A DNA stretch of 64,000 nucleotides from Variovorax paradoxus (GCF_030815855.1 NZ_JAUSXG010000001.1:124001-188000), one strand, 5' to 3'; numbered from the stretch's first letter, positions 25,865 to 36,381 are shown. Numbers and translations: made by a program. Notes: generated by a model from the letters alone, not told the origin.

Positions 25865-28195
25865 GTGAGCTCGATCGCCGACAAGTTCAAGAAATTACTG
25901 CCCGCCAACAGCGGCAACGACAAGGCCCGCGTCGACGGCTCCGGTTCCACCCTGTCGCTCGACAATGTCGACACGGTCCAGGCGCTGGAAGAAAAGACCG
26001 TCCGGCTGGCCCGGAAACAAGGCCGAAATGCCCCCGCCGATCCCGCGCCCACCGGCTTTGCCGATGGCGGCGCGCTGACCAGCGGCGAAGCGGCCAACGA
26101 GGCCGGTGCGGGCGCGCTCGACGCTGCCCAGGCGCAAGCCGCGGCCGCAAAAGCGAGCTCCAGGCCGGCGCGTCAGCAGCGGATACTGGCCATCCTGCTG
26201 GCTGTGGTGGTGCTGTTGCTGTTGCTGGTGGCCGGCTCCGCGATTCTTCGCGCCGAGCGTCTCGCGCAGCAGGTGGCGGCCACCGGCCAGTCGCTGATGC
26301 AGTCGCAGCGTCTCGCAAAATCGATTTCGCAGGCTCTCGTGGGCAGCGCGCCCGCCTTCGTCGAAGTGAAGGACAGCGCCGACGACCTCACGCGCCGCGT
26401 GCAGGGCCTGACCAACGGCGACGATGCGCTGCGCCTCGAACGCGTGGGCAACCAGTACGACGAGGACATGGGCAAGATCAACCCGCTGGTCGCCCGTGCC
26501 GACGCCAGCGCCAAGGTCGTGCTGTCCCAGCGCCAGATCCTGACCCAGGTGGGTGCCGCCTTGCGCGACATCAACCAGCAATCGTCCGCGCTGCTCGAAA
26601 TGACGGAAACCGTCGCGTCGCTGAAGATGCAGCAGAACGCCACGCTGCCCGAAATTTCCGCCGCCGGCCAGCTCGTGATGCTGACCCAGCGTATCGGCAA
26701 GTCGACCAATGAATTCTTCACGGTCGAAGGCGTGAACCCGGACGCCGTGTTCCTGCTCGGTAAGGACTTGAACACCTTCCAGGAAACCACGCGCGGCCTG
26801 CTCGACGGCAATGCGCAGCAGCGCTTCCCCGGCTCGAAAGACCCGCAGACCCGCCAGCAGCTCGAAGCCATTCTGAAGACCTACGAGCAGATGCGCACGC
26901 AGGCCTCCGCCATTCTGGGCAACCTGCAGGGCCTGGTGGCCGCGCGTGAAGCGCAGGCTTCCATCCTGACCGACAGCGAGCCGCTGCGCAAATCGCTCGG
27001 CGAGCTGCAGGACAAGCTCTCCGCGCGCACCGGCCTGGGCGCCGGAACGATCGTGCTGCTGTTCGTGCTCTCGCTGGCCGCCCTGGCCCTCGCCGGCGCC
27101 ATCGGTTTCGTGCAGGTGCGCGAAGGCCGCGAACGTGCCGCCAACGCCGAACGCGAACGTCTGGCTGCGGAGCAGACCTCCGAAGAGGCCGGCCGCATCA
27201 ACAACGCCAACCAGGCCGCCATTCTTCGGCTGATGAACGAACTGCAGACAGTGGCCGAAGGCGACCTGACGCAGGAAGCCACCGTGACCGAGGACATCAC
27301 CGGCGCCATTGCCGACTCGGTGAACTACACGGTGGAAGAACTGCGTCTGCTGGTGGGCAACGTGCAGAACACGGCCACCCGCGTGGCGCAGACGACGTCG
27401 CAGGTGGAAAGCACCTCCACCGAGCTGCTCGCCGCCTCGACCGAACAGTTGCGCGAAATTCGCGAAACCGGCCAGTCGGTGCTGACCATGGCCGAGCGAA
27501 TCAACGGCGTGTCCTCGCAAGCGCAAGAGTCGGCCACGGTGGCGCGCCAGTCGCTGCAAGCTGCTTCTTCCGGTCTGCAGGCCGTGCAGAACGCCATCGG
27601 CGGTATGAACTCCATCCGCGACCAGATCCAGGAAACCTCCAAGCGGATCAAGCGCCTGGGCGAATCCTCGCAGGAGATCGGCGAAATCACCGAGCTGATC
27701 TCGGACATTACCGAACAGACGAACGTGCTGGCGCTGAACGCCGCCATTCAGGCCGCATCGGCCGGTGAAGCCGGTCGCGGCTTCTCGGTGGTGGCGGAAG
27801 AAGTGCAGCGGCTGGCTGAACGCTCCGCGGACGCCACGCGCCAGATTTCGGCGCTGGTGAAGGCGATTCAGACCGACACGCAGGATGCGGTGGGCGCCAT
27901 GGAGCGTTCCACGCAGGGTGTGGTCGAAGGGGCCAAGCTGTCCGACAATGCAGGTACCGCACTGACCGAGATTGACCGCGTGTCGCGCCGCCTTGCCGAG
28001 CTGATCGAGCAGATTTCGCAGTCCGCCTCCCGCGAAGCCGATTCGGCCAACGTGGTGGCCGCCAACATCCAGCACATTTTTGCAGTGACCGAGCAGACCG
28101 GAGAAGGTACCCGTACCACCGCCCAGCAGGTGCGCGAGCTTTCGCAGATGGCCGAAGAACTGCGTCGTTCCGTTGCCCGTTTCAAAATTGCCTGA
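25865..28195 (+). CDS. pilJ: methyl-accepting chemotaxis protein PilJ
   Basis: The transmembrane receptor of the Pil-Chp system, 776 residues. The N-terminal cytoplasmic segment (about 105 residues, Ala-rich) is longer than in Pseudomonas PilJ. Membrane span 1 is at about 107-127 and span 2 at about 392-415, bracketing a helical periplasmic PilJ-type domain. A HAMP region follows, then the signalling domain with its hairpin tip at about 608-655 (DITEQTNVLALNAAIQAA and GRGFSVVAEEVQRLAERS). The GTG start at 25865 is chosen because it has AAGGA upstream and begins SSIADKFKKLL. The TTG at 25811 would overlap pilI. Confidence 0.92.
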   Translation: MSSIADKFKKLLPANSGNDKARVDGSGSTLSLDNVDTVQALEEKTVRLARKQGRNAPADPAPTGFADGGALTSGEAANEAGAGALDAAQAQAAAAKASSRPARQQRILAILLAVVVLLLLLVAGSAILRAERLAQQVAATGQSLMQSQRLAKSISQALVGSAPAFVEVKDSADDLTRRVQGLTNGDDALRLERVGNQYDEDMGKINPLVARADASAKVVLSQRQILTQVGAALRDINQQSSALLEMTETVASLKMQQNATLPEISAAGQLVMLTQRIGKSTNEFFTVEGVNPDAVFLLGKDLNTFQETTRGLLDGNAQQRFPGSKDPQTRQQLEAILKTYEQMRTQASAILGNLQGLVAAREAQASILTDSEPLRKSLGELQDKLSARTGLGAGTIVLLFVLSLAALALAGAIGFVQVREGRERAANAERERLAAEQTSEEAGRINNANQAAILRLMNELQTVAEGDLTQEATVTEDITGAIADSVNYTVEELRLLVGNVQNTATRVAQTTSQVESTSTELLAASTEQLREIRETGQSVLTMAERINGVSSQAQESATVARQSLQAASSGLQAVQNAIGGMNSIRDQIQETSKRIKRLGESSQEIGEITELISDITEQTNVLALNAAIQAASAGEAGRGFSVVAEEVQRLAERSADATRQISALVKAIQTDTQDAVGAMERSTQGVVEGAKLSDNAGTALTEIDRVSRRLAELIEQISQSASREADSANVVAANIQHIFAVTEQTGEGTRTTAQQVRELSQMAEELRRSVARFKIA

Positions 28196-28223
28196 CAAGA
28201 GATAAGAACGGCGAGCATCCAAC

Positions 28224-31200
28224 GTGTCGATTCAAAACCCTGCCACGGCCCCCCTCGCTGGCAACGTGCCGGCCACCGAAGACCTTGGGCCGCTGGCCTG
28301 GGTCTTGGGAGAAATCCAGAAATCCCTCGACAGCGTTGCCAAGTCGCTGCGGCGCTTCGTGCACGACGTGGGCAATACCTCGGAACTCGAGAGTGGCCCG
28401 CTGCAAATGGCCCGCCAGCAGTTGCACCAATCCGTCGGTGCACTGCAGATGGTGGGCAACACCGCCCCGGCGCTGGTGCTCGGCTCCATCGAATTCGCGG
28501 TTCAGGGCTTCATTGCCGAACCGCAGCGCTGCACCGACAGCGCGGTTCAGAAGATCGAGCGTGCCGGTTTTGCCGTCGTCGATTTCCTCAACGCACTGCT
28601 GGCCGGCAAGCCCGTCTCGTCGGTGGCGCTGTTTCCTCAATACCGCGACGTGCTCGAACTGGTCGGCAACGAGCGCGTTCATCCGGCGGACCTCTGGAGC
28701 ATTGCCTGGCGCTGGGTCGAAGTCCGTCCCGCGCTGACGCAGGCTGCCCTGGCCTATGACCCGGCGGTGCGTTCGCGGCTCGACCGCGAAGTGCTGCAGC
28801 TGGTCAAGACCGGCGACGCGCAAGCCGCGCGCCGGCTGCAGGCCCTGTGCCTGGGGCTCGGGCGCGGTGCGCTGCTGCCCCGCGTCGCGAGTTTCTGGAC
28901 CTTGGCCGGGGGCTTCTTTGAGGCCCTGGCGCTGGAACTGATTCCGGCCGATTCCTATGTCAAGCGCGCCGCCTCGCGCGTGCTGCTGCAATACGCCACG
29001 CTGGCGCGCGGCGACAGCACCGTTTCCGACCGGCTGGGCCAGGACCTGTTGTTCTTCTGCGCGCAGGCCGTGCCCACCGCGCGCGACGACGCCGCCACGC
29101 TGCGCACCGTGCGAACCGCCTGGGGCGTCGCGGGCGAGCCGTACATCGACTACGCCGTCGAGCAGTTCGGCCGCTTCGATCCGCTGGTGCTCACGCAGGC
29201 GCGCAAGCGCATCGAAACCGCCAAGGAAATGTGGTCGGCGCTCTCGGGCGGCGATGCCACCCGCACGCGCCAGGTGGCCGACACCTTCGCGCAGCTCGGC
29301 GAATCGCTGCAGAAGCTGCATCCGCCGAGCCTGCCGATGGTGCAGGCGCTGACCCATGCGGTCGAAGCGTCCTTGAAATCCGGCCAGCCGCCCGACACCG
29401 AACTCGCGATGGAAGTCGCGACCTCGGTGCTCTACCTGGAAGCCGCGCTCGAAGACCTGGACCCGAGCGATCCGCAACTCACCTCCCGCACCCTGCAGCT
29501 GGCCGGCCGCATCGAACGCGTGCGCGCAGGCGGACATTCGGAGCCGCTCGAGCCCTGGATGGAAGACCTGTATCGCCGCGTGAGCGATCGCCAGACCATG
29601 GGTACGGTGGTCGACGAGCTGCGCAGCCACCTGAGCGAACTCGAGAAGTCGCTCGACCAGTATTTCCGCCGTCCCGCCGAAAAGGCGCTGTTGCGCACCG
29701 TGCCGAGCCAGCTGCTGCAGATGCGCGGCGTGTTCTCGGTGCTGGGCCTGGAGCAGGCCGCGCACACCGTTCAGCGCATGCGAGACGAGGTCGAGCAGAT
29801 GCTGGTGGGCAACGCATCGCCTGTCGAGGAAATGCACAGCTTCGACGCGCTCGGCAACAACCTGGGCGCGCTCGGCTTCCTGATCGATATGCTGGGCTAC
29901 CAGCCGGCGCTCGCCAAGCGCCTGTTCGTGTTCGATACCGAAGCCGGCGAACTCAAGCCGCTGATGGGCCGCCAGGCCGCCGACAGCGGCCCCGCGGATG
30001 TCGCAGTGGCGGACGGCAAGCCTGCAGGCGCAGAAGCCGTGCTCAGCATCGAGGAGGTCGACGCACAGATCGCCTCGAAGCTCGCCGCGCTCGCCACGCC
30101 CAACCGCAAGGCGAAGGTCTCGCCCATCGAGGAATTCAGCCGCAAGGCCGACAGCTGGACGAACAAGATCACCGGTCCCGCGGCGCTGCCCGACACCGAG
30201 GTGACCGAGCTCGAAGAAGACGACCTGCAGAACATCTTCCTCGACGAGGCCCGCGAGGTGGTGCAGAACGGCCTGGCCGCCATCGACGAACTCGGCGGCC
30301 ACCCTGACGACACCGAAGAACTCACCATCCTGCGGCGCGCGTTCCACACCTTGAAGGGCAGTTCGCGCATGGTCGGCCTGACCGACTTCGGCGATGCCGC
30401 GTGGTCGTTCGAGCAGGTGCTGAACACCTGGCTGGCCGATCAGCGCGATGCCACGCCCGAGCTGCTTTCCGCGACCCGCAATGCGCTCGGCGAATTCAGC
30501 GAATGGGTGGAAGCCATTGCTTCGGGCGCCCAGCACAGCTGGCAGTCGTCGTATTTCAGCCGCGTGGCCAACGCCCTGCTGGCCGGCGAGCCCGTGCCGA
30601 CCGCACCACCGCGCGCCGATGCGGACGCTCTTGCAGTGGCGGCGCGTCACATTGCCGCGGAGCCGCCTGTGGCCGCCTCGCTGCCGATGCCGGAGTTGCC
30701 TGAGCTCCCGCCGTTGCCCGACCTGTCGCTGGCTCCCGCCGCGCCGCCGGAGCCTGCACCCGCCCCCGAACCGGCCTTCGAATTGCCGGTGCAGGCGCTG
30801 GAGCAGCCCGCAAGGCACGAAACCGACGATGACTTCGCATCGACCGACTTCCTCGACTTCGATACCAAGCCGAGCCCGGAAGAGTCTTTCGAAGTGCTGA
30901 CCGGCAGCGGAGATTTCGATTTCCTGGCGCCCGAGAAGGCAGCACCCGCACCCGTCGCCACGCCTGAGCTGCTGCAAACGCCGACGGCACTGCCCGACCT
31001 GGACTGGGCACCCGAGCCTTCGCTGGCAAAGGACAGCGAGCCCGCAGCCCTTGCCCCGGCCGTGCCTGTGTCCGTGCCCGTCGAAGAAGAGCCCGTGGCT
31101 GCCGCACCGGCGTTCCTGCTGGAGCCGGAAGAACCCGCCGCAGCCGTGGCCGAAACGCCCGCCGCAGCGGCGGAGCCTGTCGAACCGCCAGTGGTGGTTG

Positions 31201-34200
31201 CAGACACGATTGCAGCTGCCGAAGACGCGCCGCAACCCGAACCTGAACCCGAGGTGCAGGAAACGGCCGAAGCCGCTGCTCCCTCCGGTGCGGACGACCA
31301 GGTCAAGGTCATCGGACCATTGCGCATCGGCATTGCGCTCTACAACGTCTACCTCAACGAGGCCGACGAATGGTCGAGGCAGTTGGCCACCGACGTCGGC
31401 GAGTGGGCACTCGAATCGCACGAGCGCCTGCCGGATTCGACCGTTGCGCTCGCGCATTCGCTGGCCGGCAGCTCGGCCACCGTCGGCTTCCATAGCCTTT
31501 CGGGCATGGCCCGCCTGCTCGAAGCCGCGCTCCAGCATCTGCAGATGCAGGGCAGCGGTACGCGCGAACAGGGCGTGGTGCTGGTTGCCGCGGCCGATGA
31601 GCTGCGCCGCCTGCTGCACCAGTTCGCCGTGGGTTTCCTGCGCGAACCTTCCGAAGGAACGCTGCAGGCGCTGCGCGACATCGCTGCAGCACCCATGCCG
31701 CCAGAGGCGGCCGCCCGGGTCGAGACCCGGCCGCTCCAGCACATGGTGTCCACCGACAGCGTGGCCGACGTGGCGCTGGACGATTCCGAAGATGCCATCG
31801 ACCTGGCCGATGCGGTCGACGTCGACCTGTTCCCGATCTTCGAGGAAGAGGCTGCGGAATTGCTGCCCCAGCTGGGTCAGGCGCTGCGCCAGTGGGCACA
31901 CCATCCCGACGACAGCGCACCGCGCGCCTCCGTGCTTCGCACGCTGCACACGCTCAAGGGCAGCGCCCGGCTGGCCGGCGCCATGCGCCTTGGCGAGCGG
32001 GCGCACCGCATGGAGTCCGAGATCGAAGTCCTGGGCACCCAGGGCGGTGCCGACCGGGTCGAAATCGAAAAGCTGCTCACGCGCCTGGATGCGCTGCAGT
32101 CCACCTTCGACGCGCTGCGCGCGGCGGACGATGCCACCCAGGCCGAAGTGGCCCAGCTCGTGGTGGCGGCCTCCACCGCCGTGCCGGGCGTTCAGCTGGT
32201 GCAGGTTGCCGCCGAATCCGGCGTGCCCGCCAATGACGAAACCGCTGCCGATGGCGACCAGGGCGCAGGCGCCGCGGAGACGGCCGTCGCACCATCGCTA
32301 TTCCCGCGGCCGGCACCTGCACTGCTCGCGCCGTTGCGCACGGCTTCCACCCAGGCCGTTCGCATCCGCACCCAGCTGCTCGACCGCCTGGTGGCGCAGA
32401 CCGGCGAGGTCATCATCACGCGCTCGCGCCTCGAAGCCGAACTGGGTCAGCTGCGCGGTTCGCTCTCCGACCTGACGGGCAACCTCGACCGCCTGCGCCA
32501 GCAGCTGCGCGACATCGAAGTGCAGGCCGAAAGCCAGATGCAATCCCGCCTGGCGCAAGCCAAGGATTCGCAGCAGAGCTTCGACCCGCTCGAGTTCGAC
32601 CGCTTCACCCGCGTGCAGGAACTTACGCGCATGATGGCCGAGTCGGTGAACGACGTGGCCACCGTGCAGCGCACGCTGCAAAAGACGGTGCAGGCCACGG
32701 AAGACGACTTGAGCGTGCAGGCGCGCCAGACGCGCGAACTGCAGCGCGGCCTGCTGCGCACGCGCATGGTGGAGTTCGAAGGCATTTCCGACCGCCTCTA
32801 CCGCGTGGTGCGCCAGGCGTCGAAAGACACCGGCAAGCAGGTGCGCCTGGACATCGTCGGCGGCTCCATCGAAATGGACCGCGGCGTGCTCGACCGTATG
32901 ACGCCCGCCTTCGAGCACCTGCTGCGCAATTGCGTGGCGCACGGTATCGAGGACGTGGCTGCACGCGAAAAGGCCGGCAAGGACGCGAGCGGGCTGATCG
33001 TGATCGACCTGCACCACGAAGGCAACGACGTCTCGGTGAGCTTCCGCGACGACGGAGCCGGCCTGGACCACAAGCGCATCGCCGAGCGTGCCCGCACCCT
33101 CGGCCTCTTGGGGCCCGACCAGGAACTGTCGCCCGAAGAAGCCACCGAGCTGATCTTCAAGCCCGGCTTCTCGACGGCGGGGCAGGTGTCCGAACTGGCC
33201 GGCCGCGGCATCGGCATGGACGTGGTGCGCGCGCAAATCGCGGCGCTCGGCGGCCGCATCGAAACGCACAGCACGGCCGGACAAGGCACCACCTTCAAGC
33301 TGGTGCTGCCGCTCACCACCGCGGTGACGCACGTGGTGATGCTGCGCGCCGGAGACGTGTCGATCGGCGTGCCGTCCAATCTCGTGGAGCTGGTGCAGCG
33401 CGTGAGCAGCACCGAGCTCGAAGCGGCCTACCTGCACAACAGCCATCCGTTCGGCAGCGAACAGGTGCCCTTCTACTGGGCCGGCGCGCTGCTGCAGGCC
33501 TCGGCGCGCAGCGCGCATTCTTCGAGCAAGAACAACACCGTCGTGATCGTGCGAAGCGCCGCGCAGCGGGTGGGCCTGCACGTGGACGAAGTGCTGGGCA
33601 ACCAGGAAGTCGTGGTCAAGAACCTCGGGCCACAGCTTGCGCGTCTGCCGGGTCTGGCCGGCATCTCGGTGCTGGCTTCGGGCGCGGTGGCGCTGCTCTA
33701 CAACCCGGTGGCGCTGGCCGCGGTGCACGGCGAGCAGGCGCGCATGCGCCAGGCCGCCGCGCTGGCGGTGTCCGCACACGCCGCGTCGGCCGATGCGGAG
33801 CACGGTGCACCGCAGGAACCGTTGCCGATGCTGGCACCTCCGGTGCCGCAGGTTCCCCTGGTGCTGGTGGTCGACGACTCCATCACGGTGCGCCGCGTCA
33901 CGCAGCGCCTGCTGCAGCGCGAAGGCTATCGTGTGTCGCTCGCGGCCGACGGCTTGCAGGCGCTCGAACGGCTGCAGCAGGAGCGGCCGGCGGTGGTGCT
34001 GTCGGACATCGAAATGCCGCGCATGGACGGCTTCGACCTGGCGCGCAACATCCGCGCGGACGAGTCGATGGCGGGTCTGCCGATCATCATGATCACCTCG
34101 CGCATCGCCGAGAAGCACCGCGACTACGCGCGCACGCTGGGCGTGAACCACTATCTCGGCAAGCCCTACTCGGAAGACGAACTGCTGCGCCTGGTGCGTG

Positions 34201-34238
34201 CGTACACCAGCGAACCGGCATTGGCGGCTGCTGCTTGA
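28224..34238 (+). CDS. pilL: hybrid chemotaxis histidine kinase PilL (ChpA-type)
   Basis: The central kinase of the Pil-Chp pathway, a 2004-residue CheA-like hybrid. A long helical N-terminal part comes first. Hpt domains with phosphorylatable His follow near residue 707 (HTLKGSSRMVG), residue 1077 (HSLAGSSATVGF) and residue 1241 (HTLKGSARLAG). The rest is a dimerisation helix pair near 1390, the ATPase domain (HLLRNCVAHGIED and GRGIGMDVV near 1659), a CheW-like domain, and a C-terminal receiver with phosphorylation site near residue 1928 (VLSDIEMPRMDGF). Pro/Ala/Glu-rich linkers separate the Hpt domains. The start is a GTG 28 bases after pilJ. No CheB or CheR homologue follows, unlike Pseudomonas. 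Confidence 0.93.
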   Translation: MSIQNPATAPLAGNVPATEDLGPLAWVLGEIQKSLDSVAKSLRRFVHDVGNTSELESGPLQMARQQLHQSVGALQMVGNTAPALVLGSIEFAVQGFIAEPQRCTDSAVQKIERAGFAVVDFLNALLAGKPVSSVALFPQYRDVLELVGNERVHPADLWSIAWRWVEVRPALTQAALAYDPAVRSRLDREVLQLVKTGDAQAARRLQALCLGLGRGALLPRVASFWTLAGGFFEALALELIPADSYVKRAASRVLLQYATLARGDSTVSDRLGQDLLFFCAQAVPTARDDAATLRTVRTAWGVAGEPYIDYAVEQFGRFDPLVLTQARKRIETAKEMWSALSGGDATRTRQVADTFAQLGESLQKLHPPSLPMVQALTHAVEASLKSGQPPDTELAMEVATSVLYLEAALEDLDPSDPQLTSRTLQLAGRIERVRAGGHSEPLEPWMEDLYRRVSDRQTMGTVVDELRSHLSELEKSLDQYFRRPAEKALLRTVPSQLLQMRGVFSVLGLEQAAHTVQRMRDEVEQMLVGNASPVEEMHSFDALGNNLGALGFLIDMLGYQPALAKRLFVFDTEAGELKPLMGRQAADSGPADVAVADGKPAGAEAVLSIEEVDAQIASKLAALATPNRKAKVSPIEEFSRKADSWTNKITGPAALPDTEVTELEEDDLQNIFLDEAREVVQNGLAAIDELGGHPDDTEELTILRRAFHTLKGSSRMVGLTDFGDAAWSFEQVLNTWLADQRDATPELLSATRNALGEFSEWVEAIASGAQHSWQSSYFSRVANALLAGEPVPTAPPRADADALAVAARHIAAEPPVAASLPMPELPELPPLPDLSLAPAAPPEPAPAPEPAFELPVQALEQPARHETDDDFASTDFLDFDTKPSPEESFEVLTGSGDFDFLAPEKAAPAPVATPELLQTPTALPDLDWAPEPSLAKDSEPAALAPAVPVSVPVEEEPVAAAPAFLLEPEEPAAAVAETPAAAAEPVEPPVVVADTIAAAEDAPQPEPEPEVQETAEAAAPSGADDQVKVIGPLRIGIALYNVYLNEADEWSRQLATDVGEWALESHERLPDSTVALAHSLAGSSATVGFHSLSGMARLLEAALQHLQMQGSGTREQGVVLVAAADELRRLLHQFAVGFLREPSEGTLQALRDIAAAPMPPEAAARVETRPLQHMVSTDSVADVALDDSEDAIDLADAVDVDLFPIFEEEAAELLPQLGQALRQWAHHPDDSAPRASVLRTLHTLKGSARLAGAMRLGERAHRMESEIEVLGTQGGADRVEIEKLLTRLDALQSTFDALRAADDATQAEVAQLVVAASTAVPGVQLVQVAAESGVPANDETAADGDQGAGAAETAVAPSLFPRPAPALLAPLRTASTQAVRIRTQLLDRLVAQTGEVIITRSRLEAELGQLRGSLSDLTGNLDRLRQQLRDIEVQAESQMQSRLAQAKDSQQSFDPLEFDRFTRVQELTRMMAESVNDVATVQRTLQKTVQATEDDLSVQARQTRELQRGLLRTRMVEFEGISDRLYRVVRQASKDTGKQVRLDIVGGSIEMDRGVLDRMTPAFEHLLRNCVAHGIEDVAAREKAGKDASGLIVIDLHHEGNDVSVSFRDDGAGLDHKRIAERARTLGLLGPDQELSPEEATELIFKPGFSTAGQVSELAGRGIGMDVVRAQIAALGGRIETHSTAGQGTTFKLVLPLTTAVTHVVMLRAGDVSIGVPSNLVELVQRVSSTELEAAYLHNSHPFGSEQVPFYWAGALLQASARSAHSSSKNNTVVIVRSAAQRVGLHVDEVLGNQEVVVKNLGPQLARLPGLAGISVLASGAVALLYNPVALAAVHGEQARMRQAAALAVSAHAASADAEHGAPQEPLPMLAPPVPQVPLVLVVDDSITVRRVTQRLLQREGYRVSLAADGLQALERLQQERPAVVLSDIEMPRMDGFDLARNIRADESMAGLPIIMITSRIAEKHRDYARTLGVNHYLGKPYSEDELLRLVRAYTSEPALAAAA

Positions 34239-34258
34239 CGCTCTCCGGAGCTCGACCA

Positions 34259-34289
34259 GTAAAGGGGCCCGACGGGCCCCTTTACTTTT
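34259..34289 (+). terminator. Rho-independent terminator of pilL
   Basis: A perfect 12-bp stem (GTAAAGGGGCCC with GGGCCCCTTTAC, three-base loop) followed by TTTT, 20 bases after the pilL stop. The right half of the stem overlaps the photolyase stop codon, so the site is shared by two convergent genes. Confidence 0.88.
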
Positions 34290-35781
34290 GCAGCGCCTTG
34301 GCCCGCGCCACGCCGTAGCGCTGCAGCGTTTTCTCGCGCGCCTCGGCGTGATCGACGATGGGCAGGGGATAGGTCTCGCCGAGCTTGATGCCGGCCGCCT
34401 CCAGTTCGACCGGCGAGGCCGTCCAGGGTGCGTGGATCGCGGCGTTCGACAGCCCTGCGAGCTGCGGCAGGTAGCGGCGGATGAACTTGCCTTCGGCGTC
34501 GAAGCGCTCGCTCTGCGTCACCGGATTGAAGATGCGGAAATACGGTTGCGCGTCGCAGCCGCTGGAGCTGGCCCACTGCCAGCCGCCGTTGTTCGATGCG
34601 AGCTCGAAGTCATTCAGGTGCAGCGCAAAATAACGCTCGCCGCGCCGCCAGTCCAGCCCGAGGTTCTTGCAGAGAAAACTCGCCGTGACCATGCGCAGCC
34701 GGTTGTGCATGTAGCCGCTCTGGTTGATCTGCAGCATGGCGGCGTCCACCAGCGGGTAGCCCGTGCGGCCCTGGCACCAGGCCTCGAAGAGCTGATCGGC
34801 GTGCTTGCCGTGGTGCCATTGGATCTTGTCGTATTCAGGGCGGAAGCTCTTCGATTCGCCGCCCGAATGCACGTGCGGGAAGTGCGCCAGGACTTGGAAG
34901 TAGAACTCCCGCCAGATCAGTTCGCTGAGCCAGGTCGCAGCGCCCGAGTCGCCCTGCAGCGAAAGCTGGTGCGCCACCCCCGCCAGCTGCCGGATCGACA
35001 CCGTACCGAAACGCAGGTGCACGCCCAGGTAGCTCGGCCCCCGCACCGCCGGAAAGTTGCGCGCCGCGTCGTAGCGGTCGATGCGCTGGAAAAAGTCCTC
35101 GAACAGCGCCGCCGCGCCCTGCGTACCGGTAGGAATCTCGAGTTCGGAGAGGTTGGTTTCCTGAAAGCCGATCTCCTCGAGCGAGGGCACCGGCGCGCGT
35201 TGCGCCTCGGGCGGCGGTGCCAGGGCGTCGGCGTAGGCCCGCACCGGGTACGACTTGAGAAAGAACGCGTCGACCTTGGCCAGCCAGGCCCGCTTGTAGG
35301 GCGTGAACACCGTGTAGGGCTGGCCGACCTTGGTCATCACCTCGTCGCGGTCGAAAACGGTCGAATCCTTGTAGGTGTGGAAAGCCACGCCCGCATTCGC
35401 CAGGGCGCCGAGCACCTGGGCGTCGCGCGCCAGCGCATCGGGCTCGTCGTCGCGGTTGGCGAACACGGCCTGCACGTCCAGTTCGTGCGCCAAAGCGGGA
35501 ATTTCCTCGACCGCGGCGGCGTGGCGCACGATCAGCCCGCCGCTCAGGTCCTGCAGCTCGGCGTCGAGCTCCACGAGCGATTCGCGAATGAACTCCACGC
35601 GCCGGTCGGCGCGGGGTAGGGGGTCCAGAATGGCCCGGTCGAACACGAAAACGCACACCACCTGACGGCAGGCCCGCAGGGCGTGATAGAGCGCCGCGTT
35701 GTCGTCCACGCGCAGGTCGCGGCGAAACCACAGGAGCCCTTTGGGATAGGTCTTGTCGACGGCCAGTAAAATCGGCGGCAT
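34282..35781 (-). CDS. phrB: deoxyribodipyrimidine photolyase
   Basis: A light-driven DNA repair flavoenzyme that splits cyclobutane pyrimidine dimers. The 499-residue protein has the N-terminal Rossmann domain (GLLWFRRDLRVDDNAAL) and the C-terminal FAD domain. Conserved features include LSELIWREFYFQ, the signature WCQGRTGYPLVDAAM, NRLRMVTASFL and LNDFELASNNGGWQW with the dimer-binding Trp residues. It belongs to the class I CPD photolyases, although a cryptochrome-like role cannot be excluded by sequence alone. The ATG at 35781 abuts the divergent upstream frame of yqgE. Confidence 0.93.
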   Translation of the reverse strand: MPPILLAVDKTYPKGLLWFRRDLRVDDNAALYHALRACRQVVCVFVFDRAILDPLPRADRRVEFIRESLVELDAELQDLSGGLIVRHAAAVEEIPALAHELDVQAVFANRDDEPDALARDAQVLGALANAGVAFHTYKDSTVFDRDEVMTKVGQPYTVFTPYKRAWLAKVDAFFLKSYPVRAYADALAPPPEAQRAPVPSLEEIGFQETNLSELEIPTGTQGAAALFEDFFQRIDRYDAARNFPAVRGPSYLGVHLRFGTVSIRQLAGVAHQLSLQGDSGAATWLSELIWREFYFQVLAHFPHVHSGGESKSFRPEYDKIQWHHGKHADQLFEAWCQGRTGYPLVDAAMLQINQSGYMHNRLRMVTASFLCKNLGLDWRRGERYFALHLNDFELASNNGGWQWASSSGCDAQPYFRIFNPVTQSERFDAEGKFIRRYLPQLAGLSNAAIHAPWTASPVELEAAGIKLGETYPLPIVDHAEAREKTLQRYGVARAKALQK

Positions 35782-35802
35782 ATGGCTTCCGATTCTGCCC
35801 CG

Positions 35803-36381
35803 ATGAACCTCACGCATCACTTTCTGATCGCGATGCCGGGGATGGAAGATAAAACTTTCAACCGCAGCGTCGTCTACCTCTGCGAGCACAGCGAGCGCGG
35901 CGCGCTCGGCCTGGTGATCAACAAACCCAGCGACATCAACCTGAAGGTGCTGTTCGAGAAGATCGAACTCCACCTAGCGCGCCCCGAACTCGGTGACGCG
36001 CCCGTTTTCCAGGGCGGGCCGGTGCAGACCGAGCGCGGCTTCGTGCTGCACGAGCCGGTGTTTTCACATGCCGAGAAGCCCGAGGAATCGGTCTATGCCT
36101 CGACCATGACCATTCCCGGCGGCCTCGAAATGACCACCTCGAAAGACGTGCTGGAGGCGCTGGCCACCGGCGCCGGACCGCGCAAGGTGCTGGTTTCGCT
36201 GGGCTATTCGGCCTGGGGCGAGGGGCAGCTCGAATCGGAACTGGCCGAAAACAGCTGGCTCACCGTGAGCGCCGACCCGGCCGTCATCTTCGATACCCCG
36301 GTCGAACAGCGCTACGACAAGGCGCTGCTGCTGCTGGGCCTGGAAGCGTGGAAACTGTCACCGGAAGCGGGACACGCCTGA
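35803..36381 (+). CDS. yqgE: YqgE/AlgH family protein
   Basis: A 192-residue UPF0301 protein of unconfirmed molecular function. AlgH in Pseudomonas affects alginate and quorum regulation. Family hallmarks are MNLTHHFLIAMPGM, the VYLCEHSERGALGLVINKP segment, VFQGGPVQTERGFVLH and LGYSAWGEGQLESEL. The ATG at 35803 gives the canonical MNL start. The in-frame ATG at 35782 adds seven residues and would directly abut the photolyase start. The stop overlaps ruvX by one base (TGATG), the conserved yqgE-ruvX pair. Confidence 0.93.
   Translation: MNLTHHFLIAMPGMEDKTFNRSVVYLCEHSERGALGLVINKPSDINLKVLFEKIELHLARPELGDAPVFQGGPVQTERGFVLHEPVFSHAEKPEESVYASTMTIPGGLEMTTSKDVLEALATGAGPRKVLVSLGYSAWGEGQLESELAENSWLTVSADPAVIFDTPVEQRYDKALLLLGLEAWKLSPEAGHA

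Noticed and set aside
28182..32006. A 1274-residue minus-strand open frame
   Set aside because: Antisense to pilL; composition is typical of a high-GC shadow frame and no domain can be read in it.
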